This document shows positions 1 to 9,765 of a stretch of DNA of 64,000 bases, piece after piece. This stretch comes from Reichenbachiella agarivorans (GTDB lineage: Bacteria; Bacteroidota; Bacteroidia; Cytophagales; Cyclobacteriaceae). Under the pieces are notes generated by a model. That model ran no database searches and was not told the origin of the DNA. It worked only from the letters and a program-made list of their open reading frames with translations. Positions within the stretch are counted from its first letter, which is position 1, and the number at the start of each line of letters is the position of its first letter. The position numbers were made by a program, and so were the translations under genes. The stretch covers positions 2,759,501-2,823,500 of the forward strand of contig NZ_CP106679.1 in the NCBI RefSeq assembly GCF_025502585.1, in the 5' to 3' direction.

Positions 1-1499
1 TGGTTGGGGGCTTGGTTTCCTGTCAAGAGCAAGTACAAAAAAGAACGATAGTGGAAAAACCCAACATCGTCATCTTCTATGTAGATGACTTGGGCTATGG
101 AGATGTTGGCTGCTATGGAGCCAAGGGGGTGCAAACACCCGTAGTGGATCGGCTGGCTGCACAGGGCTTGCGCATGACAGATGCTCATAGTGGGGCGTCT
201 ACTTGTACTCCATCCCGTTATTCGCTGTTGACGGGACGATATGCCTTTCGCAATCAAGCTGCCGTGTTGCCCGGTGATGCGCCATTGTTGATCGATACGG
301 CTCAGATGACCTTGCCTAAGTTGCTTGGGCGTGCAGGCTATCGCAGTGCAGTAGTTGGCAAGTGGCACTTGGGCTTGGGCAATGGCAATATCGACTGGAA
401 TGGGTCGGTATCGCCGGGTCCGTTGGAGATAGGTTTTGATTACAGCTATTTGTTGCCTGCCACGGGTGATCGAGTACCCACGGTGTACCTCGAAAATCAT
501 GAAGTGGTGAATTTGGATCCAAATGATCCGATCAGTGTGTCCTATGGAGCGCCAATCGGCGACCGACCGCTAGGATACGAGCATCCGGAGTTGCTGCGCT
601 ATGGCGCGGATCGTCAGCATGGCGAAACCATCGTCAACGGCATCAGCCGCATAGGCTACATGGCCGGTGGCGAAGAGGCACTTTGGGTAGACGAAGAGTT
701 TCCAGAGGTGCTCAATCAAAAGGCGATTAATTTCATCCAGGAGAGCAAGGATGATCCTTTCTTTTTGTTCTATTCATTTCATGACATCCACGTGCCCCGC
801 TTACCCAATGAACAGTTTCAAGGTGCCTCTACCATGGGTGTGAGAGGGGACGCGATCGCGCAAATGGACTGGACAGTAGGTCAGATATTGAATGAAATCG
901 AGCGTTTGGGATTGGCTGAGAATACCTTGGTGATTTTTACCAGCGACAATGGCCCAGTGCTCAATGATGGCTATGATGATCAGGCCGTCGAATTGCTCGG
1001 TGATCATCTGCCTGGCGGCATATACAGAGGGGGCAAGTATTCTGCTTTCGAAGCGGGCACGCGTGTACCGACGATCGTTTACTGGCCTGGACAGGTGCAG
1101 CCTGCCGTGTCAGAGGCGCTTTTTACGCAAGTGGATCTCATGGCTTCTTTGAGTGCGCTGGCTGGTGTACAGGCTACAGACAGCGAACTGAGCGACAGTC
1201 GAAACCAACTGGAGGCCATGCTTGGGCGCTCGGCGCAAGGGCGAAAGTACATGCTCGAAGAGGCGTACACCATGGCAATTCGCAGCAAGGATTGGAAATA
1301 CATCGCGCCAGTGCCTGCTGACAAAGCCTATCCTGCATGGCTAAAGGATAAGGACGTGGAAGGGGGAATGGATACCATCCCACAACTCTACCATGTAGCC
1401 AATGACCCTAGCGAACAGGTAAACGTCGCGGCACAAAACCCTGAAGTAGTAGCCGAATTGACAAATGAATTGAATGAGATATTGAAAGACAATATATGA
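1..1499 (+). CDS. S1-family sulfatase lipoprotein (5' end outside window)
   Basis: This is a formylglycine-dependent sulfatase, probably removing sulfate esters from algal galactan fragments. The open frame runs to the left edge without a start. The first visible residues (VGGLVSC) look like the end of a lipoprotein signal with Cys as the lipidation site, so the true start lies upstream and the TTG at 12 is unlikely to be used. The metal-binding start ([14 protein letters not shown]) is followed by the sulfatase signature CTPSR, whose Cys at base 204 would become formylglycine, then GKWHLG and a late TSDNGP metal-site motif. Its stop overlaps the next sulfatase's start (ATGA), so the two are translationally coupled. 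The S1 subfamily and the exact sulfate position cannot be read from sequence alone. Confidence 0.9.
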   Translation, partial: VGGLVSCQEQVQKRTIVEKPNIVIFYVDDLGYGDVGCYGAKGVQTPVVDRLAAQGLRMTDAHSGASTCTPSRYSLLTGRYAFRNQAAVLPGDAPLLIDTAQMTLPKLLGRAGYRSAVVGKWHLGLGNGNIDWNGSVSPGPLEIGFDYSYLLPATGDRVPTVYLENHEVVNLDPNDPISVSYGAPIGDRPLGYEHPELLRYGADRQHGETIVNGISRIGYMAGGEEALWVDEEFPEVLNQKAINFIQESKDDPFFLFYSFHDIHVPRLPNEQFQGASTMGVRGDAIAQMDWTVGQILNEIERLGLAENTLVIFTSDNGPVLNDGYDDQAVELLGDHLPGGIYRGGKYSAFEAGTRVPTIVYWPGQVQPAVSEALFTQVDLMASLSALAGVQATDSELSDSRNQLEAMLGRSAQGRKYMLEEAYTMAIRSKDWKYIAPVPADKAYPAWLKDKDVEGGMDTIPQLYHVANDPSEQVNVAAQNPEVVAELTNELNEILKDNI

Positions 1500-2902
1500 A
1501 ATCGCTAAAGCGAATAATGGTAGCCTATGGCCTGCTCGGGTTTTTATGTTTCACTTACCCGACGGTACATGCACAGCCCAATGTGCTGCTGATATTTTCA
1601 GACGATGCAGGCTATGCGGATTTTGGATTTCAGGGTAGCGAAGAGATCAAGACGCCAAATCTGGATCAATTGGCCACCGAAGGTATGCGTTTTGAACAGG
1701 CATACGTGTCTGCTGCTGTCTGTGGGCCGTCTAGGGCTGGGCTGCTGACGGGGCGATACCAGCAGCGATTTGGCTATGAGGAAAATAACGTGCCGGGGTA
1801 TATGAGTACGTCTTGTTTGCCTGATGACATGATGGGGCTGCCCTTAGACCAAGTGACTGTTGCCAATTATCTGAAGGAACAGGGGTATCGTACTGGACTG
1901 TTTGGCAAATGGCATTTGGGCAATGACGATCAGTTTCACCCCACCAAGCGTGGTTTTGATGAGTTTTATGGTTTTCGAGGAGGTGCGAGGAGCTACTTCG
2001 AATACGATGATGAGCATCCCAATCATCGCCAAGAGGATTATTTGGAGCGTGGTTTTGGCAATTTTGAAGAGTCTGAAAAGTACTTGACGGACGCCCTGGC
2101 TGATGAAACCATCGCTTTTATGAAACGCAATCAGGATCAGCCATTCTTTGCCATGTTGTCATTCAATGCGGTGCATACACCGATGGAAGCCGACCCCAAG
2201 GATTTGAAGGAGTTCCCAGAACTTACGGGCAAACGACAGCAACTGGCAGCCATGACTTTGTCGATGGATCGTGCTTGTGGTCGCGTGCTCAAAGCGCTCA
2301 AAAAACTCGGATTGGAAGACAATACCCTCGTGGTTTTTACCAATGACAATGGCGGCCCATCTGACGCTAACGCTTCCAATAATGCTCCGTTGAGTGGTAC
2401 GAAAGCCAACCACTTGGAGGGAGGCATCCGTGTTCCGATGCTGATGCGCTGGCCGGGTGTGATTTCTGCCCATACGACTTATCCTTTTCCGGTGAGTACC
2501 CTTGATTTGTTGCCGACGTTTGTGCAGTTAGCAGGAGGCAATGTGGATGAATTGAAGCAGTTGGATGGGGTAGATTTAAAGCCCTATGTCAGTGGAGAAA
2601 ATCAAGAGCGCCCCCACGAGGTACTGTATTGGAAGAAGGAAAATAGAGGAGCCATTCGCATGGGTGACTGGAAGCTGTTGCGCTATCCAGATCGTCCCGC
2701 CGAACTGTATGATCTTTCTAAAGATGAAAGCGAAGTGTACGATTTGGCCAATCAATACCCTGACAAAGTACGCGACATGTACAAGCAATTGTTCGACTGG
2801 GAATGCACGCTAGATAGACCTAAATGGCAACTGAAGCGCAAATATGAAAAGGATGCGATGGAAAGGATGGATGCTTATAGACAGGCCAAAACAAAGGATT
2901 AA
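1496..2902 (+). CDS. Secreted S1-family sulfatase
   Basis: This is a second formylglycine sulfatase, 468 residues. An N-terminal signal peptide ends near VHAQ, so it is periplasmic or exported. Metal-site residues lie in [14 protein letters not shown], the formylglycine Cys is residue 76 in CGPSR, and GKWHLG and FTNDNGGPS follow as in S1 sulfatases. It shares little with the preceding sulfatase beyond these motifs, so the pair probably attacks different sulfate positions. In an agar/porphyran locus the likely targets are L-galactose-6-sulfate or other sulfated galactose units; that is inference from context. The ATG overlaps the stop of the upstream sulfatase. Confidence 0.92.
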   Translation: MKSLKRIMVAYGLLGFLCFTYPTVHAQPNVLLIFSDDAGYADFGFQGSEEIKTPNLDQLATEGMRFEQAYVSAAVCGPSRAGLLTGRYQQRFGYEENNVPGYMSTSCLPDDMMGLPLDQVTVANYLKEQGYRTGLFGKWHLGNDDQFHPTKRGFDEFYGFRGGARSYFEYDDEHPNHRQEDYLERGFGNFEESEKYLTDALADETIAFMKRNQDQPFFAMLSFNAVHTPMEADPKDLKEFPELTGKRQQLAAMTLSMDRACGRVLKALKKLGLEDNTLVVFTNDNGGPSDANASNNAPLSGTKANHLEGGIRVPMLMRWPGVISAHTTYPFPVSTLDLLPTFVQLAGGNVDELKQLDGVDLKPYVSGENQERPHEVLYWKKENRGAIRMGDWKLLRYPDRPAELYDLSKDESEVYDLANQYPDKVRDMYKQLFDWECTLDRPKWQLKRKYEKDAMERMDAYRQAKTKD

Positions 2903-2920
2903 GGCTATATCGATTGCCTC

Positions 2921-2965
2921 AGTCTATAGAGAGTTAGGCTACTGTACATATCAAGTCTATAGAGA
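2921..2965 (+). promoter_or_regulatory. Direct repeat of AGTCTATAGAGA upstream of GH2 gene
   Basis: AGTCTATAGAGA occurs twice, at 2921-2932 and 2954-2965, with starts 33 bp apart (about three helical turns). The core TCTATAGA is palindromic. It lies in the 166-bp gap between the second sulfatase and the GH2 gene. Related copies occur at 9667-9686 and 17225-17235. A shared operator for a polysaccharide regulator is inferred; nothing here identifies the protein that binds. Confidence 0.4.
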
Positions 2966-3068
2966 AAATCAGCCTGAGACGGTAGGCATAAGTACTATTG
3001 TAACATAGTATAATGTTGAGGGGCTGTAAAATAGTTCCTAGTTGGTTTTTCCCTAAAACACAATTGAT

Positions 3069-5603
3069 ATGAAAGTGATTATGTATTTGACGTTCTTGTT
3101 GGTGCCCATGGCTGTATGGGCTCAACCTAACACCACCATTACTCATGAGGAGAGTAGTCAGCAGATCAGAGATTTGTCTGGTTTTCGGTGGAGAATGAAG
3201 ATGATGTTGCCCGGTGAAGGAGTCAAAAGGGGGCTGCATAAGTTGCCCTCAGAAGATATAGAAACGCTGGTATGGAACAATGCTCAGGTGCCTGGGGATG
3301 TATACACTGACCTGTGGAAAGCAGGGGTAATTGATGACCCATACTTTGGAAGAAATAGTGTCAGAGCACAGTGGGTGCAGGGTTATGAGTGGTGGTATGC
3401 TTTACAATTCCAGGTGACTGAAGATATTACCGATCAGGTGGTCGATTTGTTATTTGAGGGGGTTGATTATAGCTGTGAGGTCTGGTTGAACGGAAACTAT
3501 TTGGGCAAACATGAAGGGGTCTTTTCCAAATTTTCATTCAATGTCAATGAGTTTTTGCGGATCAGTAAGCACGATTACCTCAAAGGACAAAACATGCTCA
3601 TGGTTAAGATTGACCCAGCACCACAGGTGAATGCGCTAGTTGCAGGTAAGAAAACCCCTTGGTTTGGAGATTATTGGCGTGATTTGGCTCCTATGGGGAT
3701 TTGGCGTCCTGTCAAAATAGTACGAACAGGTAAAGTACGTTTTACGGATGTTTATGCCAATAATAAATTGAATGAGGATGGTTCTGCGAATGTCAGTCTT
3801 GAGCTAACTATCTATAACACCTCAGATCAACCTAGGGAAATGAGTTTTGTAGCGACATTAGAAGGTAAGAACTTCCAGATGGAGCCCTTGGAGGCACGCT
3901 TTGATACCACGATTAAGCCTGGGACACAAAAGGTGACAAAAACTGTCCATCTAAAAGATCCTCAACTTTGGTGGCCTTGGGATTTAGGAAAACCTAATCT
4001 TTATGTAGCTCGCATTTCACTCAAAGAAGGGAATATCAATCATGATTTCAACGAGACTGTGTTTGGCATACGAGAGGTTACCTCTCAATGGAACCCAGGT
4101 TTTGTAAAAGATGTAGACGTTAGCTTTCCTAGATCAACTTACATTAATGGCAAATTTCATTTTATTCGTTCAGCTTGCTGGGGAGGGCCGCCAGATATTT
4201 TGACGGGACGTACCTCAAAAGAAGAATATTTCGAGTTGATACGCCTGGCTAAGGATATGAATATGAACAATATTCGGATTTTTGGATGGCACCCACCAGA
4301 AATCCCAGAGTTCTATCAATACGCAGATGAGATGGGTATGACGATCTGGCAAGATATGATTCCATTGGGTACAGGCAATATACCGATGGATGAAAAAAAC
4401 CTTGCGGAAATATTTAATGAAGGAGTAAATGTAGTCAAGGAGCGTAGAAATCACCCATCGTTAATCATGATGGAGGGAGGTGAGGAAATGATGTTTAGGA
4501 CACGTGACCCTCAGGCGGGTCGAGCATTTTTGGAGCGTTTGGGTGATTCCTTGCAGGCCTATGTGAATCTACCTTACGTTCCGGATTCTCCAATGACAGA
4601 TCATGTGGCACAGGAGGCAGGATTCAAACCCAAGGAAGCGGTGCATGCCCTGCGCTATTTTTACGATATGGGTGAGTGGTTGCATGAGGATTGGTATCAG
4701 ACCAAGGCGGACGGTTATCCGATTGTTCCTGAGTTTGCGATCACTTCGGTACCCTCAGTAGAAAGCTTGAAGAAGTTTATTCCTGAAGACGAAATGTGGC
4801 CTCCAGGTTTGAGTTGGGGCCATCACTGGGGAGATTTGACAAGATTGAGAATGCAAAATTGGGATGTGTTTGGCAGTGAGATGAAGAGCTCACTCGAAGA
4901 GTTTGTCAATGCTACACAGGATGCTCAGGGTGTTATTTTTCAGAATGGCATAGAACATTTCAGAAGGGACAAGCCGAGTTTGAGCGGTATTTCTTTGTGT
5001 CACTTTATTACCTATTGGCCTGATATGAAATGGGGGATCGTTGATAATTATCAACAACCTAAACGATCCTACTACTTTGTTCAAAAGGCTTACCAGCCCT
5101 TATTGGTCAATTTTGAATTTAAAAAGCGCCGCTGGGCAAAAAACGAACCTTTTACAGGAAGTATTTGGGTGATCAATGATTTTTACGAGTCATTCGAGGA
5201 TTGCATCGCAACCTTGGTTATTAAAAATGAAGCTGGAAAAGTATTAAAGCGAGAGCAATTTGAATTGGGTACGGTGACTGGCAATAGTGCCAAGAAATTT
5301 GTGGATATATCAGCTGATGTTTTGGCTAAAGTAGATGAGAAATTTTTTGTGGAGCTATTGCTTACGGACAAGACCGGAGCGGTGGTGTCTGCTAACGATT
5401 ACTTCTTTTTGATGGGTGACCAGGTGCAGGCCACTGCGACATTCAACGCTTGGAAGAAGGAAAGATTGGCTTTGGAAAATAAATACGGATCATATGGCTC
5501 GTACTATTACTACTTCGATGAGATGACCGGTGAGAATGGTAAGAAATACGAGAGTGAAACGCAAACACCGAGAGCAGTAGGGTTTCCAGAAAACAAGAAA
5601 TGA
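3069..5603 (+). CDS. Secreted GH2-family exo-glycosidase
   Basis: A glycoside hydrolase of the GH2 beta-mannosidase/exo-glucosaminidase-like branch, 844 residues, with a signal peptide ending near AVWAQ. A sugar-binding jelly-roll (about 30-215), an Ig-like sandwich (220-330) and a TIM barrel (335-640) can be followed, then a further Ig-like region. The likely nucleophile is Glu555 in VPEFAITS. The candidate acid/base region after NHPSL is EGGEEM (residues 469-474), where the usual Asn-Glu pair is Glu-Glu. GH2 enzymes in porphyran loci remove terminal beta-galactose from oligosaccharides, which fits this setting, but substrate is not proven by sequence. It overlaps the next gene by four bases (ATGA). 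Confidence 0.85.
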   Translation: MKVIMYLTFLLVPMAVWAQPNTTITHEESSQQIRDLSGFRWRMKMMLPGEGVKRGLHKLPSEDIETLVWNNAQVPGDVYTDLWKAGVIDDPYFGRNSVRAQWVQGYEWWYALQFQVTEDITDQVVDLLFEGVDYSCEVWLNGNYLGKHEGVFSKFSFNVNEFLRISKHDYLKGQNMLMVKIDPAPQVNALVAGKKTPWFGDYWRDLAPMGIWRPVKIVRTGKVRFTDVYANNKLNEDGSANVSLELTIYNTSDQPREMSFVATLEGKNFQMEPLEARFDTTIKPGTQKVTKTVHLKDPQLWWPWDLGKPNLYVARISLKEGNINHDFNETVFGIREVTSQWNPGFVKDVDVSFPRSTYINGKFHFIRSACWGGPPDILTGRTSKEEYFELIRLAKDMNMNNIRIFGWHPPEIPEFYQYADEMGMTIWQDMIPLGTGNIPMDEKNLAEIFNEGVNVVKERRNHPSLIMMEGGEEMMFRTRDPQAGRAFLERLGDSLQAYVNLPYVPDSPMTDHVAQEAGFKPKEAVHALRYFYDMGEWLHEDWYQTKADGYPIVPEFAITSVPSVESLKKFIPEDEMWPPGLSWGHHWGDLTRLRMQNWDVFGSEMKSSLEEFVNATQDAQGVIFQNGIEHFRRDKPSLSGISLCHFITYWPDMKWGIVDNYQQPKRSYYFVQKAYQPLLVNFEFKKRRWAKNEPFTGSIWVINDFYESFEDCIATLVIKNEAGKVLKREQFELGTVTGNSAKKFVDISADVLAKVDEKFFVELLLTDKTGAVVSANDYFFLMGDQVQATATFNAWKKERLALENKYGSYGSYYYYFDEMTGENGKKYESETQTPRAVGFPENKK

Positions 5604-6400
5604 ATAAGTGTATTTTAAAGATTTCAAAAAATCTGCTTTACGGGTGCCTGTTGATTTGTTTGAGTGATTGTGGCAATAAGCCTCGATCAGTAATTGAAAG
5701 TCGGCCTAAAACGCTGCAAGTCATGCTTAGAAATGACTGTTTCGCCTGTCACAGTGTAGTGGATCGTGTAGCTGGGCCTCCTTATTTGGATGTGTCGCGT
5801 CGCTATCTCAGTCCAGATGCAGTGCTGAAAAAACGTCTCGCCAATAAGATCGCCGAGGGAGGAGGAGGATTGTGGTATGGTGGATACATGTCACCACACC
5901 CACTGCTCAAACTTGAGCAAATTGATGCCATGGTGGATTGGGTTTTGGCAATCCACAGCATGGAACAGATATGGTTTCAGCAGTGTACTCCTCAGCAAGT
6001 CTCCGATTGGGATCTAATGGAGAGAGGGAGATTTCGAATGGAAGTATCGACGAATGGAAACTCCGAGGTGCTTCGCTCTGGTCATGGCGATCAAGTCTGC
6101 TTTTGGGGTGCGAGGGCTTTTGCATCCTTGGAGGGGAAGATGGTTCAGGTCAGTGGACAGGTAGAAGTCAAGGTGCCTGGCAAGTACCTCTTTCGCTTGC
6201 ACAAAACAGGTGTTGGATCTCTCAAAATCAACGACCAAGTCGTCATTCGAGAAGATGTCACAGATCATGAGTACATCAAGGAATTGTCAGAGGGAAGTTA
6301 TTCCTTGGTACTCAACTATCAACCAGTCAGTGCTAGCGATACTCTGATTTTGAGTTGGATGACCCCAAGTGCTGAGTACTTTACAGTGATCGGACAGTAG
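5600..6400 (+). CDS. Haem-c lipoprotein with C-terminal beta-sandwich
   Basis: A 266-residue predicted lipoprotein (signal ending in CLSDC). A small class-I cytochrome c domain occupies about residues 35-115: haem attachment CFACHS near residue 48 and a probable axial Met in GGYMSPHP. After it comes a beta-rich region of about 110 residues (GKYLFRLHKTGVGSLKINDQ...) that resembles PA14-like or carbohydrate-binding sandwiches. Coupling to the GH2 gene by an ATGA overlap suggests joint production. A cytochrome joined to a possible sugar-binding domain suggests electron transfer near bound glycan, but that is inference. The C-terminal assignment is weaker than the haem domain. Confidence 0.75.
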   Translation: MNKCILKISKNLLYGCLLICLSDCGNKPRSVIESRPKTLQVMLRNDCFACHSVVDRVAGPPYLDVSRRYLSPDAVLKKRLANKIAEGGGGLWYGGYMSPHPLLKLEQIDAMVDWVLAIHSMEQIWFQQCTPQQVSDWDLMERGRFRMEVSTNGNSEVLRSGHGDQVCFWGARAFASLEGKMVQVSGQVEVKVPGKYLFRLHKTGVGSLKINDQVVIREDVTDHEYIKELSEGSYSLVLNYQPVSASDTLILSWMTPSAEYFTVIGQ

Positions 6401-6430
6401 CAGATGGACAGTTGGTCTTTGGTCCAAACG

Positions 6431-7789
6431 TCACCTTTTGACAAAGGTCTCCGTGGTGCTCTGACCGTCAGCAGTCCAAATTCGCAAGAGGTAGGTTCCC
6501 TGTTGTAATCCGGACAAGGGAATGTCGGTTTTTTGGGAGTTTGGAGTGATTTGTAGTTGTACTCTACCACTCAGGTCATAGATTGTCGCCTTACGGATGA
6601 CTTGACCATCAGCAGATAGGTAGAGGTTGCTGTCGGCAGGGTTTGGGTAGACTTGGTAGCCCAGTCCTTCGTCCTTGTTGGACAATACAAAATCAGGGTC
6701 TTCTATGGGTTTGTAGACTCTGATCCAATCTACTTTCATCGTGTTTTTGTCTGGATCACTGAGGTCATCATCATTCGGTGTTCGTCCAGCTTCTACGTGC
6801 CAATCTTGAGATTCGACATTGATGATGATGTCCAGTTCTTTGGTGAACCCCTGTCCATTTTGATAGTCGTAGGGGTCGATGACGCTGGTGTTGGAGAGCG
6901 CACTTGCTTCACTCAGTGTAGCAAAAGAATAGCTGCTTCCCGTGGCATATTCAGTTACTTTTTGATAGCCGTTTTCAAAATCCAATTGACCGTCCGTCAT
7001 GCTAGGGTAGGTATAGTGCCAAGTACCATTGATGTTACTAGCAAAGGCTTTGTCATATAGCACACGGACCAATACTCCGTCGATGTAGTACTCGAAATGT
7101 TTGGGTCCTATCCAGTTAACTCCTACGCGCACATAGGTACGGTTCCCTTCATTCCAGCAGTATTCTCCCCAGCTGGTGACTCCATCGGTTCCCCACCAGC
7201 TGTTGCGGTCTCGGGGTTGGTAGTCTTGAAAGGGGTTGCGTATGAAAGAATGGTGACTCAGGTGAATGTATTGCGCAAAGAAGTCGTTGTTGCTCTGGGC
7301 ACCTCCATAACACTCGATGATATCGATCTCTTGCGTGTCATCTGGGCTCAATAGCCAAACATCCGAAGCGAGCGTGATGTTGGCCACACTGATATTTGAT
7401 TCGACAAAGACGGGGTATTTGACGCGGTGATTGGATGTGATGCAACCTGCATTGACACCAGGTACACCCATTTTGGAGGTGCTGGGATTGCGAGACGATC
7501 GAATGACCAAATCATGTCCGTCGACTGAGACATGGTTGTATTGCCAGTAGGTAGTGCCTGGTCCATCCCAATGGTTGTGGTAGAAGTTGTACCACTTGTT
7601 ATCTCCAAAATTCGTTTGCTGGTTTGCCTCTTCAAAGGTGTAATTGAAATCATCCGAAGCGTCGGACTGTAAAACCCACTTGTTGCCTAGACCAGCTTCG
7701 GCAGGAACAGGGATACTTGCCCAGTCTTGAGCGGATAGTAGCGAAGTGGATAGTGTAATTAAGGTAAGCGCGATTAAATATTTTCTCAT
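6431..7789 (-). CDS. GH16 beta-agarase with T9SS sorting domain
   Basis: An endo-acting agarase of family GH16 that cuts beta-1,4 bonds of agarose. Start chosen at 7789 because it begins a clean signal peptide (MRKYLIALTLITLSTSLLSA); the open frame extends 42 codons further up without signal character. Catalytic residues sit in DDTQEIDIIE: nucleophile Glu154, Asp156, acid/base Glu159. LASDVWLLSPDDTQEID and NPFQDYQP match characterised beta-agarases rather than porphyranases. The tail (QVYPNPADSNLYL to the end) is a Por/type IX secretion sorting domain, so the 452-residue enzyme should be exported across the outer membrane. It has no CBM, unlike its paralogue at 21739. Confidence 0.93.
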   Translation of the reverse strand: MRKYLIALTLITLSTSLLSAQDWASIPVPAEAGLGNKWVLQSDASDDFNYTFEEANQQTNFGDNKWYNFYHNHWDGPGTTYWQYNHVSVDGHDLVIRSSRNPSTSKMGVPGVNAGCITSNHRVKYPVFVESNISVANITLASDVWLLSPDDTQEIDIIECYGGAQSNNDFFAQYIHLSHHSFIRNPFQDYQPRDRNSWWGTDGVTSWGEYCWNEGNRTYVRVGVNWIGPKHFEYYIDGVLVRVLYDKAFASNINGTWHYTYPSMTDGQLDFENGYQKVTEYATGSSYSFATLSEASALSNTSVIDPYDYQNGQGFTKELDIIINVESQDWHVEAGRTPNDDDLSDPDKNTMKVDWIRVYKPIEDPDFVLSNKDEGLGYQVYPNPADSNLYLSADGQVIRKATIYDLSGRVQLQITPNSQKTDIPLSGLQQGTYLLRIWTADGQSTTETFVKR

Positions 7790-7887
7790 TTTTCTACGAG
7801 TACTGTGATCTTTCGTTTTTTTAAATTTAGGTGTCAGGTTTTGATACAGTAAAAGTATGGTGTTTAGTGTTGCTCTTGTTTTTTGAC

Positions 7888-7898
7888 CACTAGACAAA
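7888..7898 (-). promoter_or_regulatory. TTTGTCTAGTG motif upstream of GH16 agarase
   Basis: Read on the minus strand, 7898-7888 is TTTGTCTAGTG, about 100 bp upstream of the agarase start. The identical 11-mer lies at 17418-17428 in the leader of the GH86 gene. It may be a shared regulatory site, but an 11-base match alone is modest evidence. Confidence 0.25.
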
Positions 7899-7965
7899 TA
7901 CTCGACAAGGGTCATTTTTATGCGTCAATTGAGGGGTCAACTCAAAGCATGCTTGGGTGAAAAAT

Positions 7966-9585
7966 CTAAACTTTGTCGATAAACTCCTTCAGATTATCAC
8001 CCTTTTCTAGTCCCAGTCGCTTGCGCAGGCGATAGCGGGAGGTGTTGGCACTTTCTGCTGAGATTCCGAGGAGTTGTGCCATTTCCTTGCCAGAAAAATC
8101 CAGTTTGATCAAGGCACAAATCTTATGGTCGTAGGGTTTGAGTTCAGGAAACTGCGCTCGCAGTTTGTCAAAGAAGTCGTTATTGACAGCTGCAAATTGC
8201 TTCTCGAAGGCAAGCCAACTTTGGTCTTTGTTGAGTTGGATGGTTTGGATGAGTTTACGTATTTCTGGCGAATGCCCTTCTTTTTGGAGAGTGGTGAGTT
8301 GGGTTTTGACCTCCGAAAGTAGTTCGTCTTTGGCGATGATTTGCAGGGTAGTATTGGTGAGTTCCTTGTTTTTGACTTCCAAAATGGCCTGGTTCTTTTC
8401 TTGTTCCTGCTGTTGTCGCAGGTGCAGAGCGGTGCGCTCCAGTTTGTGCTTTCTTCTGATTTTTCGGGTCCAAACGATCGCCGCAAAACCCACGAGCACG
8501 AGGGTCACTACGAGCACGACGGTTTTCAATATCCAGATATACTCTTCTTGTTCCAATTGTCGGAGGCGTTGTTCTTGTATGATTTGTGCTTGGCGCTCTT
8601 GCTCTTCGCGGTATTTGTCTTTGATTTCCAATAGGAAGTGATTGTTGGGACTTTTGGCACTGTAGAGCCATTGGTCGAGTGCATACGCTGTCTGCATGTA
8701 GGTGTTGGCTGCTGTGGGTTTTTGCAGGACGGTCATGACCTTGGACAATTTGAAATAGGTGTCGGGGACAAAATTAAGGTGTGCCAAATGGGTTTTGGCG
8801 GAGTTGAGTGCCAGCTGGTAGTGCGTCTGTGCTTTGGCGAAAGCCTCCCACGCAACGTACAAGTCGCCAAGTAGTGAGTGATAGATCACCAGATAGGAAG
8901 GAAGGAAGTCTGTGAGCTCTGCTTGGAGAGGAAGCAACAGTGCTTCTGCTTCTGGATAGTGGTGCGATTGGATCAGGAGGTAGGCCCGTTCGGCTTTGAC
9001 TAGGGTATTGGCATAAGGACTTTTTAGAGGGATACTTTCACAACTGTCAAGGTAGGCATTGGCAAGAGACACTTCGTTTTGATATCTAAAATGGATCGCT
9101 AGAGCGAAATAGTTGTCTCGCAATTTGAGAGAGTCAATTTCACCCGCAGCGAGTAATCGCTTGTTGATGGTGAGGGATTGGAGGTAGCTGTCCAGAGCGG
9201 CGTCTCTTCGTTCGTAGAGACTGTAGAGGATTCCCAGTCCGTTGTAGGAGTCTGCTTGGGCACGTTTGTCACCGACCTGTTCTGCCAGCAGGAGCGCTTG
9301 CCAGTAGCAGTCATAGGCCTGACTGTAGTCTACACGGTTACTATAGCGCATGGCGAGCTTATTGAGAGCAGGTATGGCTTGCAGGGTATCCCCTTTTTTT
9401 AGCCATTCACGTATCTGGTTTTCTTGTTGGGTAGTGGTGCTGTCTCCCATTTGACTTTGAATGAATCTGGGCGTGATCAGAAAGGGCAGATCCGAAGCAG
9501 TTGTACTGCTGCTGGACTGTGCAGACCTACATCCTATTGCTAACAAAAAAATCAAGCAGAGTCTATGTGTTATTTGTCTTATCAT
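7966..9585 (-). CDS. Membrane-anchored TPR regulator with LuxR-type HTH
   Basis: Predicted transcription regulator of 539 residues. The start at 9585 gives a short signal with a possible lipobox (FLLAIGC); the longer frame begins 19 codons earlier. Tetratricopeptide repeats fill about residues 60-330 (RAQADSYNGLGILYSLYERRD... style helices), one strong membrane helix lies at about 348-370, a charged coiled coil follows, and the last 60 residues are a LuxR/GerE-like helix-turn-helix (KLDFSGKEMAQLLGIS...). This places a TPR sensor outside the inner membrane and the DNA-binding end inside. It is divergent from the PSCyt gene and upstream of the agarase, so a local regulator role is likely but inferred. 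Confidence 0.8.
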   Translation of the reverse strand: MIRQITHRLCLIFLLAIGCRSAQSSSSTTASDLPFLITPRFIQSQMGDSTTTQQENQIREWLKKGDTLQAIPALNKLAMRYSNRVDYSQAYDCYWQALLLAEQVGDKRAQADSYNGLGILYSLYERRDAALDSYLQSLTINKRLLAAGEIDSLKLRDNYFALAIHFRYQNEVSLANAYLDSCESIPLKSPYANTLVKAERAYLLIQSHHYPEAEALLLPLQAELTDFLPSYLVIYHSLLGDLYVAWEAFAKAQTHYQLALNSAKTHLAHLNFVPDTYFKLSKVMTVLQKPTAANTYMQTAYALDQWLYSAKSPNNHFLLEIKDKYREEQERQAQIIQEQRLRQLEQEEYIWILKTVVLVVTLVLVGFAAIVWTRKIRRKHKLERTALHLRQQQEQEKNQAILEVKNKELTNTTLQIIAKDELLSEVKTQLTTLQKEGHSPEIRKLIQTIQLNKDQSWLAFEKQFAAVNNDFFDKLRAQFPELKPYDHKICALIKLDFSGKEMAQLLGISAESANTSRYRLRKRLGLEKGDNLKEFIDKV

Positions 9586-9666
9586 TTGGTCTTTTCGAGT
9601 GAAAACCTTTTCAAAACTGCATGAAATGCATTTTTGAAGCAATATAGATAGATTAAAATTTGCTTC

Positions 9667-9686
9667 TGTCTATATGGAGTCTATAT
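9667..9686 (+). promoter_or_regulatory. Repeated GTCTATAT motif upstream of PSCyt gene
   Basis: TGTCTATAT (9667-9675) and AGTCTATAT (9678-9686) are 11 bp apart, one helical turn, in the 180-bp gap between the divergent TPR/LuxR regulator and the PSCyt1/DUF1549 gene. The motif resembles the AGTCTATAGAGA pair at 2921-2965. A binding site for the adjacent regulator is a plausible inference. Confidence 0.4.
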
Positions 9687-9765
9687 CGAATATTAGGCTT
9701 GGTAGGCTGATGATGTCATCTTTGGGATAGTCAAATTGTAAAAGTGAAAAGTGAATTTTCAAAGC

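Noticed and set aside
8138-8641. 167-codon plus-strand frame inside the TPR/LuxR gene
   Set aside because: Antisense to a gene with clear TPR, membrane and HTH segments; its Cys/Ser-rich translation is typical of a shadow frame.
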